Source: Duncaniella sp.
Lineage (GTDB): Bacteria; Bacteroidota; Bacteroidia; Bacteroidales; Muribaculaceae
Assembly: GCF_029054785.1 (NCBI RefSeq)
Contig: NZ_JAIDEN010000127.1
Location: 1-26,798 of the forward strand
Length of the DNA: 26,798 nt
Direction of reading: 5' to 3'
Part shown: positions 7,631 through 14,798 of the stretch, one piece after another
How the letters are laid out: each line of letters opens with the position of its first letter
How positions within the stretch are numbered: position 1 is the stretch's first letter
Translations under genes and position numbers: made by a program
The notes under the pieces: generated by a model
What the model was told of the DNA's origin: nothing
The model's input: only the letters and a program-made list of their open reading frames with translations
The model's database searches: none

Positions 7631-8614
7631 TTACATCGGGAGAACAACCTCGACTTCAGTCCAGTCTGACACACCGACCTGGAAGCCTCCTTCGTCATCG
7701 GGATCACCCTGGATCGGTTCGGGGAATTTCAGACCGTCGATCTTGATGTGGACATTGCGGTAGTCACGGGCGCTGTGGACCTGTTCGGTGACATCGAAAT
7801 CCTTGTACCATCCGCTACCGTCGGCAAGGACAGCATAGATCATCATCTGATGCGATTTGTGGATATCGGAGCGAGAGCCTGTCGGGAGATGGCCGAATAC
7901 CTGGAAAGCGCCTTCGATACGGGTGTCGCTCACAGCTGTTCCGGAGAAGGGGATGATCGAGTGTTCGCCGGGATGCGAGCGGCTTGCGAGAAGCATTTCA
8001 GGCGACATGCCTGAGATTGTGCCTGCAATCTGGCGCACGAATTTCAGGTTTTCGCAGTTGGTGATCTCGTAGGTGTAGTGACAGAGGATGTCTTCAGGTC
8101 TGAACTCAATGGTGTAGTTGATATCCGGATGGGCTATTGTTGTGCGTCTGATCGTGTCGCAATAGATATCATCGGGATATGCCATACAGATTTCGTCTTC
8201 AGTACCGCGCGCTACCGGGGTTGATTCGGATCGGGACTGCATCCCTTCGAGCACATCGGCCTTACGGGTGCGGGCAATGAAGGTCGACATTGAGAAGGTG
8301 TCGTAAAAATGTGCGAATTCAGTGTCCGAGTTGACGCAGATCGCTTCGTAGTTGCCAAGAGGAAGTGTGACTTCGCCTCCACGCGGTCCGACGAAGTCGA
8401 AACGCATCGGCTGTGCCTCGGCATCGTCGAGGTTGTAGAAGTAGACTGTCATACCGGCCGGATTTGCAGTCGGGCAGTTCCGCCAGTCAAACGCTATGTT
8501 GACGTTGGCCGAGTGCGGGTGTGTATAGCATAGCTCCTTGTGGTCACACGAGGTCATTGCAAGGGCTGTGGCAGTGGCTGTTATCAGGGTCTTGAGGCAG
8601 TTGCTGAGTTTCAT
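7631..8614 (-). CDS. DUF5119 family lipoprotein, probable fimbrial accessory/anchor
   Basis: A 327-residue lipoprotein with a signal ending ALAMTSC (Cys23), followed by DHKELCYTHPHSANVNIAFDW. The (H/D)KELCY-HPH start, FDWR, and a PLGNYEAICVNSDTE segment (about residues 90-105) are what I associate with DUF5119 proteins of Bacteroidales fimbrial loci. The fold is believed to resemble FimB/Mfa2-type anchors. The C-terminus FQVGVSDWTEVEVVLPM carries the same strand-plus-DW motif seen at the end of the fimbrillins, supporting a shared assembly role. Its start overlaps the stop of the upstream DUF3575 gene by 4 nt (ATGA), a sign of translational coupling. Family call is fairly secure; the anchor role is inferred from context. 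Confidence 0.82.
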   Translation of the reverse strand: MKLSNCLKTLITATATALAMTSCDHKELCYTHPHSANVNIAFDWRNCPTANPAGMTVYFYNLDDAEAQPMRFDFVGPRGGEVTLPLGNYEAICVNSDTEFAHFYDTFSMSTFIARTRKADVLEGMQSRSESTPVARGTEDEICMAYPDDIYCDTIRRTTIAHPDINYTIEFRPEDILCHYTYEITNCENLKFVRQIAGTISGMSPEMLLASRSHPGEHSIIPFSGTAVSDTRIEGAFQVFGHLPTGSRSDIHKSHQMMIYAVLADGSGWYKDFDVTEQVHSARDYRNVHIKIDGLKFPEPIQGDPDDEGGFQVGVSDWTEVEVVLPM

Positions 8615-9879
8615 TTCGAACCTCCTTTCTTCTTGTTGTAGTTGTCAGTGCCGATCAGCCACACGAGAGAGATCTCAGCTTTTGTCGGACCGAAATAATT
8701 GCGTTTTTTGGTAGACTGCCATACGTAGTGGCCGTCCATTGGCTTGTAAGTCTTATAGCGGCCCCACATGTATCCGAGACCGAGATTGAAGTCGAGGTTG
8801 AGGTGACGGGCGATCGGGAGGGAGAAACCGTAGGAAACACCGGCGGCATAGTTGTATTTTGATCCCTGCCATCCGCGGCCTCCGAATTCGATGTCGTATG
8901 TGGCCAGCTGGGCGTATGCGCCGATATGATGGCCCTGAAGCGGTTTTTCAAGGGCGAGGGGGCCGAACCACCAGCGGCCTTCGATGTCACCGCCATAGAT
9001 TCGCCAGTAGCGCTGATGGTGGTCACACTTCCACCATGAGTACATCCAGTTTGCGGCTATTGACCACTGGTCGGCGAATGCGACTTCGATTCCGATGTTG
9101 GGGACGAGAAGTGCATCATAGAGCATGTTGGTCTTGACGGCTGCATACCAGGGAGTCTTTGGACAGAAGCGTGGAATGGTGTCATAGACCACAACCGTAT
9201 CGCGGACCACGATTGTGTCACGGACAATCTTCTCGATCGTGTCGCGGTGGTGGATGGTCTTGCCTTTTTCGACAATGACAGTCGGGTTTGGAACGCGCTC
9301 ATACCAGACAATCAGTTTCGAGGAGCGCAGCTCCGGGAAAAGGTGCTGATACATATAGCGGTAGGGAACTCCTCCATGAAGGGCTTTGAGGCGGGCGAAG
9401 CCGGTTTCTGCCTGTGGAGAGTCGATTTCGATCTCATAGATTATATCGTTGAGGAGATCGAGAACTCTGTCGCGGTAAGGTACTGACGGATCGTTTCTTA
9501 CGGCTTCGCGCAGACCGGTCCAGTCGCGGCCGAGAAATTTGAACGTCGTCATGTTTTCCGGCAGTTTACCGTAGCGTTGCAGATAGGAAAAGATTGATTT
9601 CGCACGCTTTTCCGACAGTTTCTGGTTCAGAGCAACCGAGCCTTCCGGAGAGGCTCCTCCGACCACCATAGCTCTTGTCAGCCGGTAGATCGAGTCGGAA
9701 TAGCCGTTTTGCAGCGAGTCGGCGATACGCTGCAAGGCGCGGCGGTTGTTGGCAAAGTCAGGGTCGAGATTGGTCTTGGCTACCCTGAAGCGGATGTCAA
9801 CCGAGTCAGTAATGACCGGCTTTGCCTGGGCCGGATATAGGAAGCCGGCCAACAGAATGAGCAAAAATAGCTTCTTCAT
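8611..9879 (-). CDS. OmpA-like plus DUF3575 outer-membrane protein
   Basis: A 422-residue protein, first gene of the fimbrial operon. The Sec signal MKKLFLLILLAGFLYPAQA has no lipobox. Residues about 25-150 resemble an OmpA C-terminal-type periplasmic domain: a VDIRFRV-type start, GGASPEG, and NQKLSEKRAKSIFSYL. A linker near residues 205-235 repeats a six-residue RDTIVV / RDTVVV / YDTIPR pattern. The C-terminal part, from WYAAVKTNMLYDALLVPNIG, matches DUF3575, a beta-barrel-like outer-membrane domain, and ends in a hydrophobic strand EISLVWLIGTDNY. Such proteins often head Bacteroidales fimbrillin loci. A role in anchoring the system to peptidoglycan and outer membrane is inferred, not shown. 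The ATG at 9879 fits the signal peptide well. Confidence 0.85.
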   Translation of the reverse strand: MKKLFLLILLAGFLYPAQAKPVITDSVDIRFRVAKTNLDPDFANNRRALQRIADSLQNGYSDSIYRLTRAMVVGGASPEGSVALNQKLSEKRAKSIFSYLQRYGKLPENMTTFKFLGRDWTGLREAVRNDPSVPYRDRVLDLLNDIIYEIEIDSPQAETGFARLKALHGGVPYRYMYQHLFPELRSSKLIVWYERVPNPTVIVEKGKTIHHRDTIEKIVRDTIVVRDTVVVYDTIPRFCPKTPWYAAVKTNMLYDALLVPNIGIEVAFADQWSIAANWMYSWWKCDHHQRYWRIYGGDIEGRWWFGPLALEKPLQGHHIGAYAQLATYDIEFGGRGWQGSKYNYAAGVSYGFSLPIARHLNLDFNLGLGYMWGRYKTYKPMDGHYVWQSTKKRNYFGPTKAEISLVWLIGTDNYNKKKGGSK

Positions 9880-10213
9880 GCGGGTGAAGTCATAAGGCGA
9901 TTTTCCCGGAAAAACGGTACTCTTCGTCTTATATGGATTTAAGAGTTAAAGTATTATTATGATTAGGTGAGAATCTGCTGCTGTGGATAAGACAGTAGAA
10001 CAAATGATAGTTGAAGTGAAATTGTGTTTAGGGTTTGTAGTAAATGTGATGATTGATGATTTATGTGGGGAAAATGTAAGAAAGATCAGGTCCTGCTTAC
10101 AATTTCAGGTTTGTCAGAAATGCTTAGGTCTGTAAGTTTGGTTGTAGAGTCGCCTTAAGAATGAAGGCTTGTAAAGATGTCAGGTAAAAAGCAATATTTT
10201 AACTTTTCAATCG
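9880..10213 (-). other. Long 5' leader of the fimbrial operon
   Basis: About 330 nt lie between the predicted transcription start near 10207 and the ATG at 9879. I find no convincing small gene on either strand. Just before the start codon there is a small dyad (TTTTCCGGGAAAA, around 9901-9914). An imperfect -10-like TACATTTT on the minus strand around 10073-10080 could be a second, weaker promoter. The leader is long enough for post-transcriptional control, but no known riboswitch is recognisable. Confidence 0.4.
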
Positions 10214-10244
10214 CAAATGTAAGTAAAATTTTTACCCCCCCAAT
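10214..10244 (-). promoter_or_regulatory. Predicted fimbrial operon promoter with G7 spacer run
   Basis: On the minus strand ATTG, 19 nt, then TACATTTG matches the Bacteroidales consensus TTTG-N19..21-TAnnTTTG. The -7 element is 10214-10221 and the -33 element 10241-10244. A run of seven G (10235-10241) overlaps the end of the -33 box and fills the first part of the spacer, so a change in run length would alter spacing. This is the only full-consensus promoter I find upstream of the array. Confidence 0.55.
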
Positions 10245-10246
10245 TT

Positions 10247-10296
10247 ATTAACATATATTAACATAAAATGACAGGCTGTTCTTTTTGTGTTAATAT
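10247..10296. promoter_or_regulatory. Direct and inverted ATTAACATA repeats upstream of fimbrial promoter
   Basis: ATTAACATAT and ATTAACATAA stand in tandem at 10247-10266, one helical turn apart, directly upstream of the -33 box. An inverted copy, TGTTAATAT, is at 10288-10296. The spacing suits a dimeric activator binding one face of the helix. The regulator is unknown, and the region is AT-rich, so some chance similarity is possible. Confidence 0.4.
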
Positions 10297-10352
10297 TTTA
10301 GTTAAAATGAAGTCAAAAAAATGATAAATAGGGCAAAGTGGCGGCTATGGGC

Positions 10353-10394
10353 AAAAAATATGGTCCGGCTGCAAAAATTTGCAATCGGACCATA
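10353..10394 (-). terminator. Intrinsic terminator of the ilv operon
   Basis: On the minus strand TATGGTCCG pairs perfectly with CGGACCATA. An inner TTGCAAA/TTTGCA stem continues across two imperfect positions, and six T follow (A6 at 10353-10358 on the plus strand). It is 56 nt past the ilvC stop, so it should end the ilv transcript. Confidence 0.8.
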
Positions 10395-10409
10395 TAGAAG
10401 TATTATTCA

Positions 10410-10432
10410 GGCTTGACAGAAACTGTCAGGCC
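10410..10432 (-). other. Hairpin between ilvC stop and terminator
   Basis: GGCTTGACAG and CTGTCAGGCC form a 10-bp stem, with one G-T pair, around an AAA loop, 17 nt after the ilvC stop. No U-tract follows. It may protect the ilv mRNA 3' end or act with the adjoining terminator. Confidence 0.45.
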
Positions 10433-10449
10433 TCGTTTGCTTTTCAGGA

Positions 10450-11493
10450 TCAGGCGTTTTCGGGACGGAGTGTGCGGACGGTAGCACCTGCGCGCCACAT
10501 TTCGCTTTCGCGGAGGGCCTTGAGTTCCTCTTCGAGTTTTTCGCGATAGTCGGGCTGGGTGTTGGAGTCGATCGAACGCTGTGCCTCACGGCCGGTCTTC
10601 ACGCTTTCGTAAAGGTCATAGACCACGGGTTTGATGGCGTCGTGGAACGGACCCATCCAGTCGAGAGCGCCGCGCTGTGCGGTGGTCGAGCAGTTGGCAT
10701 ACATCCAGTCCATGCCTTTGGCTGCGAAGAGGGGCATGAGTGACTGGGTGAGTTCCTCGACGGTTTCGTTGAAGGCTTCAGAGGGAGTGTGGCCGTTTTC
10801 GCGGAGTACTTCGTACTGGGCTAAGAGCAGACCCTGGATGGCGCCCATGAGTGAGCCGCGTTCGCCGGTGAGGTCGCTGACTGCTTCGCGCTGGAAGGTG
10901 GTTTCGAAGAGATAGCCTGAGCCGATGCCGATGCCGAGGGCGAGTGTGCGGTCAAGCGCACGGCCTGTGGCGTCCTGATAGACTGCGAAGCTGGAGTTGG
11001 TGCCTTTGCCTTCCTTGAAGAGGATGCGGAGCATTGTGCCGGATCCCTTGGGGGCTACCATGATCACGTCGACGTCAGCAGGGGGGACAACGCCGGTGCG
11101 GTCGCTCCAGTTGATGGCGAAACCGTGGCTGAAGTAGAGGGCTTTGCCGGGAGTGAGGTGCTTTTTGATCACAGGCCACTGGGAGATGACTGCTGCATCG
11201 GAGAGGAGACACATGATGACGGTGCCGCGTTTGCAGGCTTCTTCGATTGAGAAAAGGGTTTCGCCTGGAACCCATCCGTCGGCAACGGCTTTGTCGTATG
11301 TTTTGCCTTCGCGCTGGCCAACGATCACGTTGAAGCCGTTGTCACGGAGGTCGAGGCCCTGGCCGGGGCCCTGTACGCCGTAACCGATGACTGCGATGGT
11401 TTCGTCTTTGAGTACTTCGCGTGCTTTTTCGAGGGGGAATTCTTCGCGGGTGATGACCGTTTCTTCAACACCGCCGAAATTTAATTTTGCCAT
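10450..11493 (-). CDS. ilvC: Ketol-acid reductoisomerase
   Basis: A 347-residue NADPH-dependent enzyme of valine/isoleucine synthesis. It isomerises and reduces acetolactate or acetohydroxybutyrate to the dihydroxy acid and needs Mg. The nucleotide-binding loop GYGVQGPGQGLDLRDNG is at about residues 37-53, with the cofactor-selecting segment VGQREGKTYDKA after it. The acid-metal site is seen in DLTGERGSLMGA and in the SEAFNETVEELTQSL helix. The length fits the short class I enzyme, not the roughly 490-residue class II form of enterobacteria. It is the last gene of the ilv operon, 82 nt after the thioesterase gene. The start MAKLNFGG is typical of the family. Confidence 0.96.
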   Translation of the reverse strand: MAKLNFGGVEETVITREEFPLEKAREVLKDETIAVIGYGVQGPGQGLDLRDNGFNVIVGQREGKTYDKAVADGWVPGETLFSIEEACKRGTVIMCLLSDAAVISQWPVIKKHLTPGKALYFSHGFAINWSDRTGVVPPADVDVIMVAPKGSGTMLRILFKEGKGTNSSFAVYQDATGRALDRTLALGIGIGSGYLFETTFQREAVSDLTGERGSLMGAIQGLLLAQYEVLRENGHTPSEAFNETVEELTQSLMPLFAAKGMDWMYANCSTTAQRGALDWMGPFHDAIKPVVYDLYESVKTGREAQRSIDSNTQPDYREKLEEELKALRESEMWRAGATVRTLRPENA

Positions 11494-11575
11494 AATGAAT
11501 TGGGAAATTTGTTATATTCTTAGTTTTATCAGTTTATCGTGTTTATGGATGGGGGCCGATTGTTTGTGCCGCTGC

Positions 11576-12322
11576 TCAACGGGCTTTGAAGCGGATGCGT
11601 GCGAGGCAGCAGGGGGTGTCGCCGACGCTGATCCGGGTGTCGCTGACCGAGGGATCGTCTGCATGGGTTGCGCGGCGGGCTGTCGCGGTTTCTCCATAGC
11701 GGGCTTCGTGTTTGAATGCTACTTCAAAACGGGCTATGCGGTTGCAGTCATAGAAGTCGAGGGGCCAGAGATCGGTGATGAGGTCGATGTAGCGCCGTGT
11801 GGTGACGTGACGGTTGACGTCGATGTCAGAGACGGCAAAGGTATAGGCCAGTTCAGCGTCACTGTCGGTAAGCGGATTGATTTTGCCTCCGTTGTCAATG
11901 CCTGAGGGAGTGCCGTCGATCATGTCGAAGTCTTTCCAGATGGGAGTGAGATCGCCGGGACGGCGGGTGGTCATGTTGACGGCCATCCATGTCGAATGGG
12001 CGCGGAGGACTGTACGGCCAGTTCCGGCATCTGTCATTTCGAAATTTCGGTCCGAGAAGAGCCGGTTGGCGTTTTCAATCCAGGTCGTCATGCGGTATGA
12101 GCGGTTGACCGTCGGGGTTTCTTCAAGTTCGATGGTCAGCCGGCTGAGCACCCAGGAGATTCCTTCGCGGATCATGCGGTCGAAGCCGATGCCGAGGCGG
12201 TTGGCGTGGGCTGTCGCTACGTCAATAATCGTGGTCACAAGGCGCGAAAGTGGCATTTCGCGCTGCGAGTTGACCTCTGCTGCCGTTAAGAAAAACTCTG
12301 TGGTGTATTTTTTTTCTGCCAT
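11576..12322 (-). CDS. Acyl-ACP thioesterase (FatA/FatB type)
   Basis: A 248-residue double-hotdog acyl-ACP thioesterase that hydrolyses acyl-ACP to free fatty acid in the cytoplasm. The N-terminal hotdog includes SRLVTTIIDVATAHANRLG and GISWVLSRLTIE. The second hotdog carries the Asp-x-Asn-x-His active-site signature, DIDVNRHV (Asp168, Asn170, His172), and a following FKHEA (Glu206), where plant FatB has Glu-Cys. The Cys is Ala here, so catalysis would rely on Asp/Asn/His/Glu. It is embedded in the ilv operon, 33 nt after ilvN and 82 nt before ilvC. I recall a thioesterase at this place in other Bacteroidales ilv operons. A link to branched-chain acyl primers is plausible but only inferred. 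Confidence 0.9.
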   Translation of the reverse strand: MAEKKYTTEFFLTAAEVNSQREMPLSRLVTTIIDVATAHANRLGIGFDRMIREGISWVLSRLTIELEETPTVNRSYRMTTWIENANRLFSDRNFEMTDAGTGRTVLRAHSTWMAVNMTTRRPGDLTPIWKDFDMIDGTPSGIDNGGKINPLTDSDAELAYTFAVSDIDVNRHVTTRRYIDLITDLWPLDFYDCNRIARFEVAFKHEARYGETATARRATHADDPSVSDTRISVGDTPCCLARIRFKAR

Positions 12323-12355
12323 GTAGCCGTGTTGCTTGGGCTTGTTGTATACTTT

Positions 12356-12916
12356 CTATTCGGAGACGGGCTTGCGCAGTGCTTCGCCGCGGGCTTCCTG
12401 CTCTTCAAGGTAGCGGGTAAAGTGCTCGGTCGGAGATTTTGTGATGCAGATGCGGCCTGAACGGATGAACTGGAGAATGCCGTATTGGGCGAGGAGATCA
12501 TAGAGGGCCTGGGTGTCGCTTTCGTGGCCGGTCTTTTCCAGGATGGTGTACTCGCGGGTGAGTTCGAGGATGCGGGCGTTGTGGACGCGGATGATGCGCT
12601 CGAAGTCTTTTTCGTCGAGTAGTTTCTGGGTGGGGACTTTGTAGAGGGCTACTTCCTGGTAGACAATCTCGTCGTCGGTATATAGGAATGCCTTGAGCAC
12701 ATCTATGCAGCGTTCGATCTGCTTGATGACTTTCTCCATTGTCTCGCGGTCGCTGTTGCAGGTGAAGTTCATCTTGTGGATGCCGTGGACAGAGCTTGCG
12801 CTTGACGAGACGCTTTCGAGGTTGAGTCCGCGTCGGGTGAAGATGATGGAGATGCGGTTGAGCAGTCCCACCTGATTTTCGGTGAATACGGATATGGTAA
12901 ACAGTTTTTTTTCCAT
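12356..12916 (-). CDS. ilvN: Acetolactate synthase small (regulatory) subunit
   Basis: A 186-residue regulatory subunit of acetohydroxyacid synthase. It activates the catalytic subunit and usually gives valine feedback inhibition. An N-terminal ACT domain is at about residues 3-80: FTISVFTENQVGLLNRIS, then RRGLNLESVSSSAS, where effector binds between subunits. The C-terminal half (residues about 85-175, with RIIRVHNARILELTREY and RSGRICITKSP) matches the second domain of IlvN/IlvH. It lies 78 nt after ilvB, keeping the usual large-then-small subunit order. The start at 12916 (MEKKLFTISVF) sits directly before the first ACT strand, as in homologues. Confidence 0.94.
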   Translation of the reverse strand: MEKKLFTISVFTENQVGLLNRISIIFTRRGLNLESVSSSASSVHGIHKMNFTCNSDRETMEKVIKQIERCIDVLKAFLYTDDEIVYQEVALYKVPTQKLLDEKDFERIIRVHNARILELTREYTILEKTGHESDTQALYDLLAQYGILQFIRSGRICITKSPTEHFTRYLEEQEARGEALRKPVSE

Positions 12917-12994
12917 CCTGAGAGTGTGTGGCTTGCGTGTGAAGTTTGACAGAGGGGCGTTTGATCGGGGAGGGCGTTTGAATGCCTTTGCCTT

Positions 12995-14719
12995 TTAAGC
13001 CTCGTATTTGTCGGTGGTGTTGATGAGAATGTTGTCGATAGCTGAGCCTGGGGTGACCATCGGGAAGACCATGTCGGTCGGATCGATGTTGACGTTGAGC
13101 ATGTATGCTCCGTCATGGGCGCTCATGCGGGCGATAGCTTCGTCGAGCTCGGCGCGGCAGCTGACATTTTCTGCGGGGATGCCATAGGCGGCGGCGATTG
13201 CGATAAAGTCGGGATTGACCATCGGAGTGGCCGAGAAGCGGTTGTTGTAGAACATGGCCTGCCACTGGCGGACGTTTCCGAGATAGTTGTTGTTGAGAAG
13301 TATTATCTTGACTCCGACGCGGTATTCAAGTATGGTGCCCAGTTCCTGCATGGTCATCTGGAAACCGCCGTCGCCCATGTAGGCGAGGACTTCGCGTCCG
13401 GGATCGGCGAGTTTGGCGCCGATGGCTGCGGGGAGGCAGAAGCCCATTGTGCCCAGACCGCCTGAAGTGATCATGCTCTTGGGTATGGTGTAGTTTGAAT
13501 AGCGGGCGCTCATCATCTGGTTCTGGCCTACGTCAGTCACTACGATGGCTTTGTTGCCGGTCGCTTCTGAGATCTTGCTGACAACCTCACCCATGCGCAT
13601 GGCTGATTCCGGGCCGAGATCTTTCGGGGCGGTCTCGCGTTCGATCACTTCGGCCAATTCTACCTTTTCAGGATGCTCGAATGTCGCAAGCCATTCCTTA
13701 TGCTCGGCTTTGTTGATCAGCGGAAGCAGCTCGCGGAGGGCATTCTTCGCATCGGCATGGATCGCGATGTGAGCTTTGACATTTTTGTTGAATTCGGCGC
13801 AGTCGATGTCAATATGGATTATCTTTGCCTGCGGGGCATAAGATTTGAGCACTCCGGTGACGCGGTCGTCAAAGCGCATGCCGACAGCAAGGATGACGTC
13901 GGCATTGTTTGTGGCAATGTTGGGGCCGATGTTGCCGTGCATTCCGACCATGCCTTTGTAGAGGGGATGGTCTGAGGGGATGGTCGAGAGACCAAGAAGG
14001 GTTGCGGCCATTGGAATGTCTGCTTTCTCGGCGAGAGCGAGCAGTTCGGTCTCGGCTTCCGACAGCATGACTCCGTGGCCTGAGAGTATCAGGGGGCGTT
14101 CGGCCTTGTTGAGCAGCGAGGCGGCGGAGATTATGTCGCCCGGTTGCAGCTGCGGGTCGGGATTGTAGCTGCGGATATAGTTTGTCTTTTCGTAGCTCCA
14201 GTCGAGAGTTCCGACCTGGGCGTCACGCGTGATGTCGAGCACCACGGCGCCAGGACGGCCGGTGGTCGCGATGTAGAAAGCGCGGGCCATTGCCCAGGGA
14301 ATCTCTTCGGGTCGTCTGATCTGATATGCCCATTTGGTGATAGGCTGGGTGATGCCGATCACATCTGTCTCCTGAAAGGCGTCCGTGCCCAGAGAGGCTA
14401 CTCCCACCTGTCCGGTAATGACCACTATCGGAGTGCAGTCGATGTTTGCATCACCGAGACCGGTGATTACATTTGTGGCCGCAGGTCCGGAGGTGACAGT
14501 GACGACACCTACACGGCCTGATGCGCGAGCATAGCCCTGTGCGGCGTGGACAGCACCCTGTTCGTGGCGGGTGAGGATGTGGCGGAGCGAGTCTGCGAAG
14601 TCATACAGCTTGTCATAAAACGGCATTATCTGGCCGCCGGGATAGCCGAAGATCGTGTCTACTCCTTCGGCAAGCAATGCACGGCATATAGCTTCTGCCC
14701 CTGTGATACGTTCACTCAT
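12995..14719 (-). CDS. ilvB: Acetolactate synthase large (catalytic) subunit
   Basis: A 574-residue thiamine-diphosphate and FAD enzyme that condenses two pyruvates, or pyruvate and 2-oxobutyrate, as the first common step of branched-chain amino acid synthesis. I start at 14719 (MSERITGAEAICRAL). The frame stays open to 15022, but the extra 101 residues are low-complexity antisense to ilvD. Domain features are catalytic Glu53 in RHEQGAVHAAQGYAR, the FAD/central domain with MRFDDRVTG (about residues 281-289), and the ThDP signature GDGG at 449-452 to NN at 476-477. The C-terminus GSAIDNILINTT is slightly short but complete. It lies 79 nt downstream of ilvD. Confidence 0.95.
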   Translation of the reverse strand: MSERITGAEAICRALLAEGVDTIFGYPGGQIMPFYDKLYDFADSLRHILTRHEQGAVHAAQGYARASGRVGVVTVTSGPAATNVITGLGDANIDCTPIVVITGQVGVASLGTDAFQETDVIGITQPITKWAYQIRRPEEIPWAMARAFYIATTGRPGAVVLDITRDAQVGTLDWSYEKTNYIRSYNPDPQLQPGDIISAASLLNKAERPLILSGHGVMLSEAETELLALAEKADIPMAATLLGLSTIPSDHPLYKGMVGMHGNIGPNIATNNADVILAVGMRFDDRVTGVLKSYAPQAKIIHIDIDCAEFNKNVKAHIAIHADAKNALRELLPLINKAEHKEWLATFEHPEKVELAEVIERETAPKDLGPESAMRMGEVVSKISEATGNKAIVVTDVGQNQMMSARYSNYTIPKSMITSGGLGTMGFCLPAAIGAKLADPGREVLAYMGDGGFQMTMQELGTILEYRVGVKIILLNNNYLGNVRQWQAMFYNNRFSATPMVNPDFIAIAAAYGIPAENVSCRAELDEAIARMSAHDGAYMLNVNIDPTDMVFPMVTPGSAIDNILINTTDKYEA

Positions 14720-14798
14720 ACTTAGTTTATCAGTCAGAATTGGGTTGGGTGATTTTTGATGTCTGAAGAAGGAAGAGAGGTCGGGTTGTGGCTGCGGA

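Noticed and set aside
10214..10296. Invertible fimbrial promoter flanked by inverted repeats
   Set aside because: The only inverted repeat (9 bp) is on one side of the promoter and no site-specific recombinase gene is in the window.
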